A stretch of 64,000 bases of DNA, from contig NW_026570245.1 in assembly GCF_019649055.1 (NCBI RefSeq), forward strand, positions 744,001 to 808,000, read 5' to 3'. Under the pieces are notes generated by a model that saw nothing but the letters and a program-made list of their open reading frames with translations, was not told the DNA's origin and did no database searches. This document shows positions 11,379-21,500 of the stretch, in pieces. How positions within the stretch are numbered: position 1 is the first letter of the stretch; the number at the start of each line of letters is the position of its first letter. The translations under genes and the position numbers were made by a program. This DNA is from Paramacrobiotus metropolitanus (taxonomy: Eukaryota; Tardigrada; Eutardigrada; Parachela; Macrobiotidae).

Positions 11379-11764
11379 TGGCCAAACAGCTGATGGAAGA
11401 AGGACTGCTGGATGCCCTAAAGGGTCAGTATGACTCGACGCGTACTCAACAGCACGCGCCAGCGCCATTGGCACCGCTACCGCGGCAGCCAGACGACTTG
11501 CGCCACTACATCGAGACTCGCAACCAGGACCAGACCAGCCAACAGAACCGTGGCCGTCCTCAGGAGCTCCAGCCACAAACGCGGACCACGCCCGGAAAGC
11601 GGAATGAGGATGAAAGCCTGGTTGTTTCCCGCACTAACAAGAGGCCTGAGCGAACCGTTAGCTGGCCTAGAGTTGACTCTGAAGGTGCACGAGAAGTACG
11701 GGCGTACGATCATGTTTTCTCATCCAGGGCGCTCTGTTCAACAACCATACGTGGGATTCACTGA
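11345..11764 (+). CDS. Gln/Arg/Pro-rich ORF at end of retroelement block
   Basis: Starts at ATG 11345, 139 residues. The first about 30 residues can form an amphipathic helix (D-L-V-A-K-Q-L-M-E-E-G-L-L); the rest is Gln, Arg, Thr and Pro rich and probably unstructured. It overlaps another open frame (11430-11816) of the same composition. No family recognised, and which frame was coding is uncertain. Confidence 0.3.
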   Translation: MAAIDNQMVDLVAKQLMEEGLLDALKGQYDSTRTQQHAPAPLAPLPRQPDDLRHYIETRNQDQTSQQNRGRPQELQPQTRTTPGKRNEDESLVVSRTNKRPERTVSWPRVDSEGAREVRAYDHVFSSRALCSTTIRGIH

Positions 11765-11935
11765 TGTGGCCCGAATCTTGGACGACAGCTTTAAAGCGCA
11801 AGCTCTTATTGTTTAATCGTACTTCTCATATTTCTTAACACAATAAAATTGTTTGTTTGTTGTTGTTGCTATTATTCTTGTTTGTTTCCTACTATCTCCT
11901 TTGTTATGCAAAAAAAAGGCTGAAAACGCCATTTT

Positions 11936-11990
11936 TTGCGACAGTTTCAGCAGTGAAGTATATAAAGTCTTCTTGCTGACACTGTCGCAA
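11936..11990 (+). promoter_or_regulatory. TATA box at the centre of a 15-bp inverted repeat
   Basis: Arms 11936-11950 and 11976-11990 are reverse complements at 14 of 15 positions (core TTGCGACAGT / ACTGTCGCAA). The spacer holds TATATAAA at 11959-11966, centred within one base of the dyad axis at 11963. The ATG of the TBP-like gene is at 11994, so a start site 25-30 bases after the TATA box would give an almost leaderless mRNA. This looks like a core promoter overlapped by a symmetric operator; which protein binds it is unknown, and autoregulation is inference. Confidence 0.65.
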
Positions 11991-11993
11991 GTA

Positions 11994-12599
11994 ATGCGTT
12001 CAGTCATGGAGATCTACAACGTTATTCTGGCGGTGCAGCTCAACAAGGAAGTTGATCTTCAGCAGGTTTTAGAGGTTTTTGGGAAACATGCTACGAAGGT
12101 GAAAAATTTTAGCGCAGTTAATATCAGACTTATAGACCAGTCACATACATTCTGCCAGATTTTCCAGAATGGCAAGGCAATCGTAATAGGTGGTAAGTCC
12201 ATAGAAGAATCGAAAAGGCTATTAAAAGAGTATCTGAGAATGTTGACTCTAAATTGTATCGACGTGACTATTAAGGAGCGCTTTGTGGCAAATATAGTCT
12301 GTACGTACGCTTACAGTGAAATAATAAACTTAAATAAGCTGTATAGCCAAATTTTAAAACAAAAGCCAACAAGTGTTGCATTCTTCTATGAACCTGAGCT
12401 TTTTCCAGCGATCAAACTACGGTTCCCGTTATTGAAAACTACCGTTAACGTTTTCCATACTGGAAAGTGTGTAGTTCTCGGAGCGAGATCACTGTTGCAG
12501 ATTCAACGCACAATTGAACAAATTAAAAACCTCCTTGAAAAGTATACCACTAAGTCTATAAAAGGGGAGAAATCTGAACATTTCAGAAGCACCATTTGA
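11994..12599 (+). CDS. TATA-binding-protein-like protein encoded by the Polinton
   Basis: 201 residues from ATG 11994; the frame is open further upstream but has no earlier ATG. It has the two-repeat saddle layout of TBP. Repeat 1 (about residues 7-90) has an N-terminal strand and helix, then F-x3-F-Q-N-G-K at 53-61 and G-G-K-S-x-E-E-S at 66-73. Repeat 2 (about 97-184) has Y-E-P-E-L-F-P at 132-138, V-F-H-T-G-K at 153-158 and V-L-G-A-R-S at 161-166. These match the TBP signatures E-P-E-L-F-P, F-x-[ST]-G-K and G-A-[KR]-S. Phe 53, 57, 137 and 154 fall at or near the places where TBP inserts Phe into DNA. It is strongly diverged from cellular TBP, is uninterrupted, and is the first gene of the capsid-side cluster. 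TBP is not among the usual Polinton genes I know. Confidence 0.82.
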   Translation: MRSVMEIYNVILAVQLNKEVDLQQVLEVFGKHATKVKNFSAVNIRLIDQSHTFCQIFQNGKAIVIGGKSIEESKRLLKEYLRMLTLNCIDVTIKERFVANIVCTYAYSEIINLNKLYSQILKQKPTSVAFFYEPELFPAIKLRFPLLKTTVNVFHTGKCVVLGARSLLQIQRTIEQIKNLLEKYTTKSIKGEKSEHFRSTI

Positions 12600-12637
12600 G
12601 AGTTTTTGTGATCCAATATATTGTAAAGTGCCGATAG

Positions 12638-13303
12638 TTAGCAACAAAAAGCCAGGAAAAATTTAAAAGGGAAAAGCTGAGTTTTGATTTTCGCTTTAAA
12701 ACTCCATGCACCATTTATATTTCTGGGCCAACTATGTCAGGAAAATCGACTTTTACAGTGAAACTCTTGCAAATTCTTACGGAGAGCTTCAATCAACCAC
12801 CTGTTAGGATAGTATATGCTTATGCTACGTGGCAAAATGCCTTCCAGGATTTTGAAAAAAATATTGAACTTATTAAAGGTCTTAGACCCATCTTAGAAGA
12901 TGAGAAATATTTTGACAAAGACGTCCCGAGCCTGCTAGTTTTAGATGATCTAATGGAAGAAATTGCTGGGAACCCTCAGTGTTTTACGATTTTTATTCGC
13001 GACGTTCATCATAAAAATGTTTCTGTAATTTTCATATCTCAAAATTTATACAAGCAAGGAAGAAGCATGCGTGATATTGCTTTGAATTCGCAGTATTTGG
13101 TAATTTTTAAATCAGTTCGCGACGTTCAGTAAGTTAAAACACTTGCACGTCAGTTAGGTATGCCACACATGCAGGAGGTCTATCGAAAGGCTATAAAGGA
13201 ACCTTTTGGATATTTACTGATAAAACTTAGACCCGAAGCTCCAGACGATGTTCCCCTTCAGTCGCACGTGCTTGAGTATAGACGAATATACGTAGAACAA
13301 TGA
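12638..13303 (+). pseudogene. Polinton packaging ATPase (FtsK/HerA-type), stop at 13130
   Basis: P-loop ATPase that would pump DNA into the capsid. Walker A reads G-P-T-M-S-G-K-S-T (coded about 12725-12751); Walker B is L-L-V-L-D-D near 12937-12954; a following S-Q-N motif (about 13039) fits the sensor region. The frame is open from 12638 without an upstream ATG, and the first Met (12734) is inside Walker A, so the start is lost or the 5' end is shifted from the frame 12600-12667. An in-frame TAA at 13130-13132 splits the C-terminal quarter, which otherwise stays in frame to TGA 13301, overlapping the next ATG by the bases ATGA. Confidence 0.85.
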
Positions 13304-13620
13304 ACCCAGAAGATATTTTTCGACTTATTGAAGCGTTAAAGCTACTGACACCACGTCAGAGAAGAAGCTTTGTTCAGCTGGCAACTAAACAACAAATAAG
13401 CGCATTCGCAGAAGCCTGCTTGAACCTAGTTAAGCAACCCACTGGTCTTAGCAAAGTTGATTTAGCTCGGGCTCGAAAACATTCTTCAAAAATCAAGCGT
13501 CTAGCTGACCGCAGTACAGACCGTTCAAAGAAACGTAAAATATTACAACAAAAAGGCGGATTTCTCAACGTTTTGCTACCAGTGTTATGTACATTAGCCT
13601 CAACTTTTCTAACAAAATGA
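13300..13620 (+). CDS. Small basic Polinton protein with QKGGF motif
   Basis: 106 residues. ATG 13300 overlaps the ATPase stop as ATGA, and its own TGA (13618) overlaps the next ATG the same way. A helical N-terminal half is followed by a Lys/Arg-rich stretch (R-S-K-K-R-K-I-L) and Q-Q-K-G-G-F, then a hydrophobic C-terminal segment of about 15 residues. This layout is typical of a small conserved ORF seen beside the ATPase in many animal Polintons (known family pattern); its role is not established, and a virion core or membrane-active part is possible. The frame is intact. Confidence 0.65.
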   Translation: MNPEDIFRLIEALKLLTPRQRRSFVQLATKQQISAFAEACLNLVKQPTGLSKVDLARARKHSSKIKRLADRSTDRSKKRKILQQKGGFLNVLLPVLCTLASTFLTK

Positions 13621-15316
13621 AAACGAACGTTTTAGTTGCCGAAACTGAGTTTCTAAAACTGAAGCATACTCGGGAAAGTGTGCCTGCGCCGACTGCTTGG
13701 AAAAAGGCTCAAGAGATCGATCATGAAATTACACAGCATCTCATGGCGAAGGCCGCTTTTGATTACCAGCGCTTAAACAATGCGGGTAACGCTCCAACCG
13801 CGACTCCGTTGTTGGAAACGGTGCCATTTGAGACTACCGCTCCCAATATATCACCCATAATGATTTATAAAAGTATACAAGCTCATTCTACAGGTTTTCT
13901 TAAAGATCAATATAGTCAGGCAAGTCCAAACGTTACCCATCAAGCTGTGCAGGCTGTTCCGACATTTCAGGAACAACGTAATCAAGCAACAGCCCCACCG
14001 TTAGTTGAATACAAGTGTGTCAAAGTACCATCACAACCAATTGTACAATATGTACAAGTGCCTAGTGAGCCGCAAATACAAGTTTTTCCAAGCAAACTGG
14101 TGGTCAAACACGTTTATCGAAAGCCAAAAAAACCACCTTTGGTTAAAAAAGTCCATGTTAGACGCATTCCAAAATCCGATAGCCCTTAAGAAGCTGCAAT
14201 AGAATACGCTCCTACTCTACCTAGTATTCCGATAGTAGAATTTACTGCCGATGGTGTGTTAGAATATCAAGTACCTGACAATGGATCTGTTCCGGCTTTG
14301 GAAAATAACCAACTAGCCATTGAAGGAATGAAAGAGCTGGCTGTTAGACTTAGAAACTTAGAAACCAAAGCTTACTTAGAAACCAATGACGCATATACAC
14401 AACACAAACATTTTCGCTCCAAGTTCAAACGCCGAAAAATTATTTCCGTTAATGTTGGCGACCAACATCAAATTGATTTTTTGGATTTTCAAAATTTGCT
14501 AGTTACAACGATGGCTTTAAATACATTCTTATGTGCATCGAATTCTTTTCTCGTTATGCATGGGCTGAGCCGGTTAAATCAAAACGGCCTACTGATATTC
14601 GCGAAGCGCTTTTGAAAATTTACAAGAGTGATTATCCTCCATTACGTGTTCAAAGCGATAATGGTAAGGAATTTGTTGGTAAAGACAGGGGTAAGCTTTT
14701 TGAAGAGTTTAACGTTACTTTTTTTACAACAAAAAACGATGACGTGAAGTGTGCGATGGTTGAACGTTTAAATCGTACAATTGAGGAGCGGTTATACGTG
14801 TTCATGACCGAAAACAAGACATACCGATTCATAGATGTCCTTCCTAAGGTTTTATCCGCATACAATTCTACAAAACATTCGGCTACAGGTGTAGCCCCGA
14901 AAACAGTAGGTGCTGAGGAAGCTGAGCAAATTCTTCAGAAGATTTGATGAGCAGAAAGATATGAAAAATTTAAAACCAGCATTTGCTGTTGGTGATCATG
15001 TACGTTTGGCCAAAAAGAAACAAACTTTTGAAAAGGGTATAAGACTCGTTTCACAGAAGAAATCTTTAAAATAACCCACACTACACGGAGTGGGAGCCAT
15101 TACCTTTACACTGTCGAAGATTTAGCCGGCAAGCCCGTGGATGGTAAGTTTTATCCGGAAGAGTTATCTAAAGTTGCAATGAAAGAAAAGTCATATCACA
15201 GGATCTCCAGGATATTAAGGGAAAGAAAACATAAAGGAAAAGTCCAATACTTAGTACGTTGGTATGGATACGGTCCAGCTTATGACTCTTGGGAAAACAA
15301 AGAAGATTTAGAATGA
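13617..15316 (+). pseudogene. Pro/Val-rich protein running into chromodomain integrase; stop and three frameshifts
   Basis: From ATG 13617 a frame of about 190 Pro/Val/Gln-rich residues (repeated V-P-S-x-P) ends at TAA 14187 and continues open into an integrase. The integrase part has the Y-T-Q-H-K entry motif, the first catalytic Asp in Q-I-D-F-L-D (about 14470), a frameshift near 14495, the second Asp in Q-S-D-N-G-K-E-F (about 14650), the Glu in V-E-R-L-N-R-T (about 14760), a shift near 14940 and another near 15040. The last 40 residues (about 15190-15313) are a chromodomain with Y-L-V-R-W and W-E-N near the end. The catalytic D-D-E is present. The usual zinc N-terminus of Polinton integrases is not visible, so the join to the Pro-rich protein may come from a deletion. 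Confidence 0.75.
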
Positions 15317-16054
15317 GTTTTTACATGACTTTGACGTCTTCGGCGTCAGAGGGGTTATACCCTGATAACTCTCCAGGCAAGTTTACAACGCTTCTCGCTA
15401 GACCTATAGACTTGGACGGTGCGGGGGAAGTAGGTCTGTCAGAAATTATGCTACCTCCTATGCGTATAAAGTTTAGTACGGGATTATCTATTATGATCTC
15501 GAAGCATGGTATGCCACGAACAATTTCTAGATTTATCGATAAACATGTGTTTGAGGATGAAAATCATTTACTTCATACGGTTAACAAACTGTTGAGGATA
15601 GACGAGGAGGATAGGGACTCGAAAACCTTCGGCCAAATAATGGTAATTGGTCAAGCAGCTCAGTTACACATCACACCCGGCGTCGCTTTGAATTTTAGGC
15701 TCCGAATACGTGCGCGCGCTAGGCATACTGCAGCAATACTCATATAACAGTGCACATAGTCTGACTCATACTTTATATCCGGGACAGCATAATCGTCTCG
15801 TGCATGTCTACTGTGATGTGATTACACATGGGTTGGTGGGTGATTCAATGGTGCCCTTACTACGCACCATATTAACTCAAGCTCACTCGTTTAGAGAGAC
15901 AGTAATCCGTTTTGAGAATCCACATTATATGCCGTTAGCCTACCATACATTTGAAACTATAGAAATAGCACTGCGGGATGATTTAGGGAAAGAAGTACTC
16001 TTTCATCTAGGTACATCATTAATTAAACTTCACTTTCGACCAAAGAAGCATTAA
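15313..16054 (+). pseudogene. Polinton minor capsid (penton-type) protein, frameshifted near 15.70 kb
   Basis: Begins at ATG 15313, which overlaps the chromodomain stop as ATGA. The N-terminus has the family look: M-S-F-Y-M-T-L-x-S-x-A-S, then Y-P-D-N-S-P-G-K-F-T and R-P-I-x-L-x-G-x-x-E-V-G-L-S-E-I. The frame ends at 15747, but the expected second half continues in another frame (about 15700-16054), which includes H-V-Y-C-D-V-I and F-E-x-I-E-I-x-L-R-D typical of the jelly-roll end. A single indel in the CGTGCGCGCGCTAGG stretch near 15708-15722 would explain it, so an assembly error there is possible. Confidence 0.8.
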
Positions 16055-16055
16055 A

Positions 16056-16439
16056 ATGGTTCTACAGGAATTAAAATTTGACGAGCACCGCTACACCCAG
16101 ATCTTTACCAAGCAGCATGGGTACGGTATGCCATATGATCGTGGCGCGCCCATGAAAGGTGGTAGTTTCTGGGGTCGCGTGATTGGCTTTGCAAAGGGTT
16201 TATTCAGCAAAGCTGCACCGCATATAAACAATTTAATTGCAACTGCACAACCTCACATGAAAACGATGGCCAGCAAGGCTGTGGAATCAGTGATCGATAA
16301 AGCTGTTGAGCGTGTTAGCGAGAAATTACGCAACACAGCTCAACAACAGGGGTCGGCTATTAAGGGTCGTCGTCGAAAGAGAATGATCAAAACAACGAAA
16401 CGTCAACGCGCGATAGACGCTATAAAAGACAAACTGTAA
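16056..16439 (+). CDS. pVI-like membrane-active/core virion protein
   Basis: 127 residues, intact. After a short N-terminus come G-G-S-F-W-G-R-V and G-F-A-K-G-L-F-S-K-A-A-P, the amphipathic pattern seen in Polinton proteins compared to adenovirus pVI. A long amphipathic helix follows, then a strongly basic tail (G-R-R-R-K-R-M). It starts two bases after the penton stop and ends three bases before the major capsid ATG, so it sits in the virion gene cluster. A role in membrane breakage or DNA condensation is inferred from the family. Confidence 0.65.
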   Translation: MVLQELKFDEHRYTQIFTKQHGYGMPYDRGAPMKGGSFWGRVIGFAKGLFSKAAPHINNLIATAQPHMKTMASKAVESVIDKAVERVSEKLRNTAQQQGSAIKGRRRKRMIKTTKRQRAIDAIKDKL

Positions 16440-16441
16440 CG

Positions 16442-17785
16442 ATGGCTCTTATTGAAGCTGGCTCAGAACCCTTCATGCTGTTGAAAAGTCATTTGTTTTA
16501 TCTTCCAGCTAAGCTTGCGGAAAGGTGGAACACACATGACTATGACTTGGGTCCTTCTCAAGCCGTGACCGACGATTCAAACGATATTGTATTCACGATT
16601 TCACCGTGTCAAACCGAGCTTATCAGTTTAGCTGATATTAGATTTTCATGTGATTTATACGTTACTAACTCTTCTGGTGCTCACCCTAAAGAAAAAAACT
16701 GTCTTGCCCCGATTAACAATATTTTGCATAGTTTGTTCCAGTCAGTAACGGTTTCATTAGGAGGGCGCAATATAACCGATAACAGCCCTTTGTATTATAT
16801 TCGAGCGTACATTGAATCCCTCTTGGGTTTCACTGTTCAGGCTCAGAACAGTCAGTTGACCCTCTGCGGATTTGCGTTAGACACTGACCTTGAAAAAGGC
16901 CCGTTATACACAAATGAAATAACTGGAGCAACAACGTTTCATAGTAAGGGACTGAAACGCGTAGAACATGGCTGCAGACTTGTCGTCCGTTGCAGTTGTC
17001 TGGTAAACTGCACTGCGACTTGTTCCAACAAGACCGACCGCTAATTCCTGGTGTCGAGTTGAGCATTAAACTGATACGAAACAGAGCAAATCTTTGTTTT
17101 CTTGCTGATAGTGATCTAGCTGCTCCAAAACATTTTGCCATTCGAAACCCAAGCTAAAAGTTCGAAAGTATAAGCCTGCGCCAGACTTTTTAGCAGCTAT
17201 GACCAAGCAACTAGTCACAACTAATGCAAAATACCATATTGAACGGGTCGCTTTAAGACAGACCACAATGCAAACAGGTCAGCAGCAACTATCCTGAACG
17301 AATATTGTCATTGGACAGCTACCCAAGGTTATGTTCTTTGCGATGTCACCCAATCGCTCGTTTGTGGGCGAATTTAAATCGACACCGTTCAATTTTCATC
17401 TTTTCCACATATCTAACTTAAGTGCAGAAATTGATGGACAGCTTTTTCCTACGCGGGGTATAACCTAGATTTCCAAAACGGTGCGTGGATTGAGGGGTAC
17501 GAAGGGTGGTTAGATACTCTAGAGCGGCTGCATGAAGGCCACGGTGAACTACCATTTGACAGACCCGTATTTAACAAGGGCGGCTTTAATATTTTTGGGT
17601 TTGACTTCACTCGCGGCCACACGGGCAGAGGAGGGTTGTCGTTAATAAGGCAAGGTAATTTAAATATCAATGTTAAATTTGCAAAACCACTACCCGAAGG
17701 TATACTTTGCGTAGCTATGATGGTCTTCGATAAAATTATCGAAATTAACAACAATCGCCAAGTACTTTTCGACTTTGCGCCATGA
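16442..17785 (+). pseudogene. Polinton major capsid protein (double jelly-roll), several frameshifts
   Basis: The first about 180 residues are in one frame from ATG 16442, including the start M-A-L-I-E-A-G-S-E, a Y-L-P-A-K segment and S-L-G-G-R-N-I-T. The frame fails near 16.96-16.98 kb. Capsid-like sequence goes on in a second frame to about 17155 (P-G-V-E-L-S-I-K-L), a third to about 17295 and others after that. The C-terminal jelly-roll is clear from about 17460 to TGA 17783 (N-K-G-G-F-N-I-F-G-F-D-F-T near 17575-17612). At least four frame changes are needed. The last stop overlaps the protease ATG as ATGA, so the ancestral gene order is preserved. Confidence 0.8.
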
Positions 17786-18283
17786 ACAGCCTACAAATAG
17801 AATCAGCGCTAAAACAAGATCCTAACGTTCGCGACATTTTTGTCGGAGTATTCGCAAGCGATACACTACCAGTAAAAGAATTTCCAGGTGCATACATATC
17901 AAACACCCAACCGTCAGGTGCGGCGGGTGAACACTGGGTAGCATTCTTCTGTATAAAACCAGGAACGATGGAGGTTTTTGATTCGTACGGGAAAAATCCC
18001 GGTGATTATTCAGATAACATTAAAAAATGGATAGACGATGACTTTGTCATAATGTCGAACAAGTGAGCGACAAAACAATGATAGCACCGTATGCGGTCAA
18101 TATTGTATGTTCTTCGTCTTACTACGCTGCTATGGGTTCTCATACAAAGATGTTATGTCAGCTCTCACTAAGCATAAAGGGGTTAACGACAAATTTGTAT
18201 GCAAATTCATCAACAAGTTCTTCCGACTAAGGACTGTAGTCCGTGACGCAACATTTATACACGACCTTATAAGAAATGGTTAA
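17782..18283 (+). pseudogene. Adenain-like cysteine protease (maturation protease), frameshifted near 18.06-18.08 kb
   Basis: The catalytic triad of the adenovirus-type protease can be seen: His in G-E-H-W-V-A (about 17930), Asp in F-D-S-Y-G-K (about 17975), a Gln/Asn region, and Cys in V-C-G-Q-Y-C (about 18090). The first part ends at 18066; the Cys-bearing half is in a different frame (about 18079-18283). The break falls near an AAAACAA run, so one indel is enough. The gene would cleave virion precursors. Its end overlaps the next small ORF by 8 bases. Confidence 0.8.
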
Positions 18284-18476
18284 ACCAACAGCAAAAAAAA
18301 CAGCATCGGTATTTTTTGCAGTACTGGTTACCATCCTGCTGGTAGTTTTCGATACTCTAGAAATTGTTTCCTATTTTGTCAAGTCCAACAATCGTACGCA
18401 GTTGGAAGAATCGAGAAAAATTACGAAAGAGGTGTTGGATCTATCGGTCAGTGACGAAACAATGCAAACAGAGTAG
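18276..18476 (+). CDS. Small single-pass membrane protein
   Basis: 66 residues, intact. A basic start (K-P-T-A-K-K-T) is followed by a hydrophobic segment of about 20 residues (about residues 11-31, rich in Val, Leu, Phe) and a polar C-terminus. It is the last plus-strand gene before the convergent PolB gene. No family recognised; small membrane proteins are common in this position in viral genomes. Confidence 0.5.
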   Translation: MVKPTAKKTASVFFAVLVTILLVVFDTLEIVSYFVKSNNRTQLEESRKITKEVLDLSVSDETMQTE

Positions 18477-18518
18477 GTTTTCCCCTTTCTTTTATTTATT
18501 TTTCCCCACCCTATTTTT

Positions 18519-21500
18519 TTATCGCGTGCCAAAAGGCAGCGTTGTAAAATCATCCAACATGATGCGTTTATCGTAAACAAGTTTCAATTTTTTAGCCAGC
18601 TGAACAGTATTAACTTCTTGGGGTTTTCCATTCCGTTTGCTGCATTCTGGGTATACAACCTGGACATGTCCATCCACGCCATCCAGTAGTCGCTTCAGCT
18701 GGTTGAAATCCAAGGCTTTTCCAGTCCGCGTCAGCTCCTTCGTGACCGAGTCCCAGTCCAGAATATCTTCCGTGAATCCGTTCTGCATCATATCTTTTAC
18801 ACTTAATACGCCCCGTATCGGTTTCGTAGCTGTACACTTCTGGACCGCAGCACACGAATTTGACGATATAATTCTCGCCAGCTTTTATCTGGTTATCCCA
18901 ATCACCAAGAATACTGACGGTATCAGGAAGCCAGTCACCAGGACGATGGATGAATATCACGGAATCCGTGTCGTAGTGCAAGAGGCGTTCGCCCAATTTT
19001 TCCATAAGGGACAGCAGAATGAGTCGCGCATGACTGGTGGTGAAAGCGGCAATGACATCATTCGTGCCATTGATACCTTCATTGAAGTCGTCCACTTTCG
19101 AGTGTGTTACCATCAGACACGTTGGGTTTACGCCATAGACATCATGTATTTCAATAACTTTTGAACGACACAGATCAGAATAGCGTTTGGTGTCGTAAAC
19201 AAACTCCGTTGAGTTCATATCGCAACTTTGACCGGTTTTACCCCAAAGACTGTTCACCACAACCTTGGTAGTGCTCTTCTTTCCAGCATCAAAAACCATA
19301 GCATCAGGATCCAAGGAGATGCCTTCGCGCTCTTTAACCATCCGAATAAAATTGGCTTTCTTTTCTTCGGTATCGCACCACGCAGGCCAACCACAGGCTT
19401 CCATTTTTTCTTTCAAAAACTTGTCCATGTATGCCGCAAAAAGTTTGGTGTCAGACTGCGTCCAGTGCCACAATTTCATACATTTCCACAACACGATACC
19501 TCATATTGATCGCATGATGTAGGTCTGGTGTAGCCCAAACCCCTTCGAAACAGCGCTCATCGTCTGTATGCTTGCAGCGACTTGCCGCTTTTTCCATCGC
19601 GCATTTTTTGCACAGAACAAACATAAGTTTGCCGTTTATCGTGGCCGGCAAGACTGGATACAGGCATTGATCAGGAGCCGCTACTTTACAGAAGACAAGG
19701 CCAAAACATTCTTTGGCATCCTTGAAATTGGATACGATTACTTCAGGATGGCCAACCGGATACGCCTTGGTCTTATTCACGAATGGGTATAGACTGACAA
19801 TGTCATAGTGTTTAATTTCTTCATTGTCCTTTGCTTGGTAATACAATCGACTCGCATTCGTTCTGCCTCCTGTGAAAGCGTCACGAAGATTCATTGGCTC
19901 CCGAATGTTCATATTCAATAGAAATGCGGCAATATCGGGATCTTGTCGTTCCTTAAGCCATTCACAGCTCCATTTCACCTCCACAATGTACCCCTGACTT
20001 TCGAGGAAGCGTTCGCGTTCCTGGAACTCCTCGTAGACTTCACGCATTTTCTTTTTGGAGTATGGTACAACATCGTTCTCTTCGGTGCAGAAAGGATGTC
20101 CATGGAAGACGCAGCCGTTGTACTCGTAAACGGTTTGTGTGTCCTCGTCGAAACCGTCCACGAAGTATCGCCCAATTTTAACTACTTTTCCGTTGCGACC
20201 ATGTTGTATACGGCCATTTGCACTCATGTTCTCCCACTCCAGCCATTGCGTGGCTTGAATACTAGTCCGTCGGTTTCTGTGCGGTCCGTGACTGGATAAA
20301 GCTGCAACTTTGTTCTCCTGAAGGTGAAACATTCGCCAGTACCGGTAACAGGCCGAAGGCATGGTCATACTTTCCATAGGATTCAGCGAAGTCAGAGCTT
20401 GGTAATCGCTGATAAACTTTAGCGCACAAACGCGCAAAACCGTCACATCGTTCGAGCAGTATGTCATCATCGGCTCGCGAAAATTGAACACCCCATTGGC
20501 AGCCGTTTTAGCTTCAGCATCTTACTTCAGGAAGTCTTCTTTTTGCTTTTTTCGCATTCCATCAATCGTGTACTGATCCGGTTCTGGCCAGGGCAAATCA
20601 GTTTTGTCCCTATTTTCCGGCTTGTTAAATCGGTGTGGGAAGTCGCCTTTCTGAACTTCGATTTTCAAGCCAACCGCTTTTGGTAACTGGTTCAACTTCA
20701 AAGCCAGAAAGTTGAGTGTATCAGGCGACCGGATCCCCAGCTTACGATACCGTAATTCCAACAGCTGCGTACCACGTTTTATGACCTCCACTCCTTTTAA
20801 ACCATTGTCCAACATGTACTTCAGGACAAAATGTCCATCATAACCCCGAAAATTGTGCGCTATGATAGTAAATCCCCGATGCTTTTCTTGAAACAACCAG
20901 CGCCCAAATGCTTCGTCAACTTCCGTATTCATTGGTTGACCATCTTCCGGATAACGTACTTTCGAACCATCAGCATACTGCGCAACGATGCACGTGGGCA
21001 CGTGCCCATTTACTGGATCGTTGTAGGTTTCGTAATCGAAGAAAATGTATTTCATTTCATCATGCTGCCATTCTGGCGATGGCTTGAGTGGTTTTATGTA
21101 GCACAAATGCGTGGCTTTGAGGAAAAAGCCGTTGCACGTGTTGCAGTAAATTCCGCCTCACTGGTGTCTTACGTTTTTGCCACGACTGGAAAGATTCACG
21201 AAAACACCGCATGTCTGGCAAATGAACATTTGCTCACAATAATTCTTTCCATTTTTCCTCTTCTTCTTATGGATCTCGTAGCACTGTTGGTTGTGGAACC
21301 CACGGCTGCATTCAGTGCAGTTAATAGGATTCTCCACCAGACAGTCGCTGTTGTTGCGGTAGCAGGACCTACACTTCCCCTCGCAATGATGACGTTCTTT
21401 ATGATGATACGTTCGATCGCAATCATTGCAGAAGTAGGGTGAGCAGTAGAACCCAGTAGCCGTGGTGACAAGGTCAAAATGCTCATTATCCAACAACAAG

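Larger units (their letters stand above)
438..11816 (+). mobile_element. Decayed Ty3/Gypsy-like retroelement with long 3' extra-ORF region
   Basis: A plus-strand block with Gag zinc knuckle, aspartic protease, reverse transcriptase, RNase H and integrase in the Ty3/Gypsy order. All frames share a GC-rich, CCGG/GGCCAA-rich style unlike the AT-rich flanks. About 5 kb of further ORFs of the same style follow integrase up to about 11.8 kb; whether they belong to the same element is inferred from composition and strand. A possible polyadenylation signal AATAAA lies at 11842. No LTR pair or target duplication was found, so the ends are approximate. The Polinton begins right after it. Confidence 0.75.

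Noticed and set aside
1-11816. Long terminal repeats of the Gypsy-like element
   Set aside because: I compared the 5' leader with the 10.7-11.9-kb region by eye and found no convincing direct repeat.
18637-21442. Several plus-strand ORFs over 100 codons opposite PolB
   Set aside because: Shadows of PolB; all polymerase and exonuclease motifs are on the minus strand.
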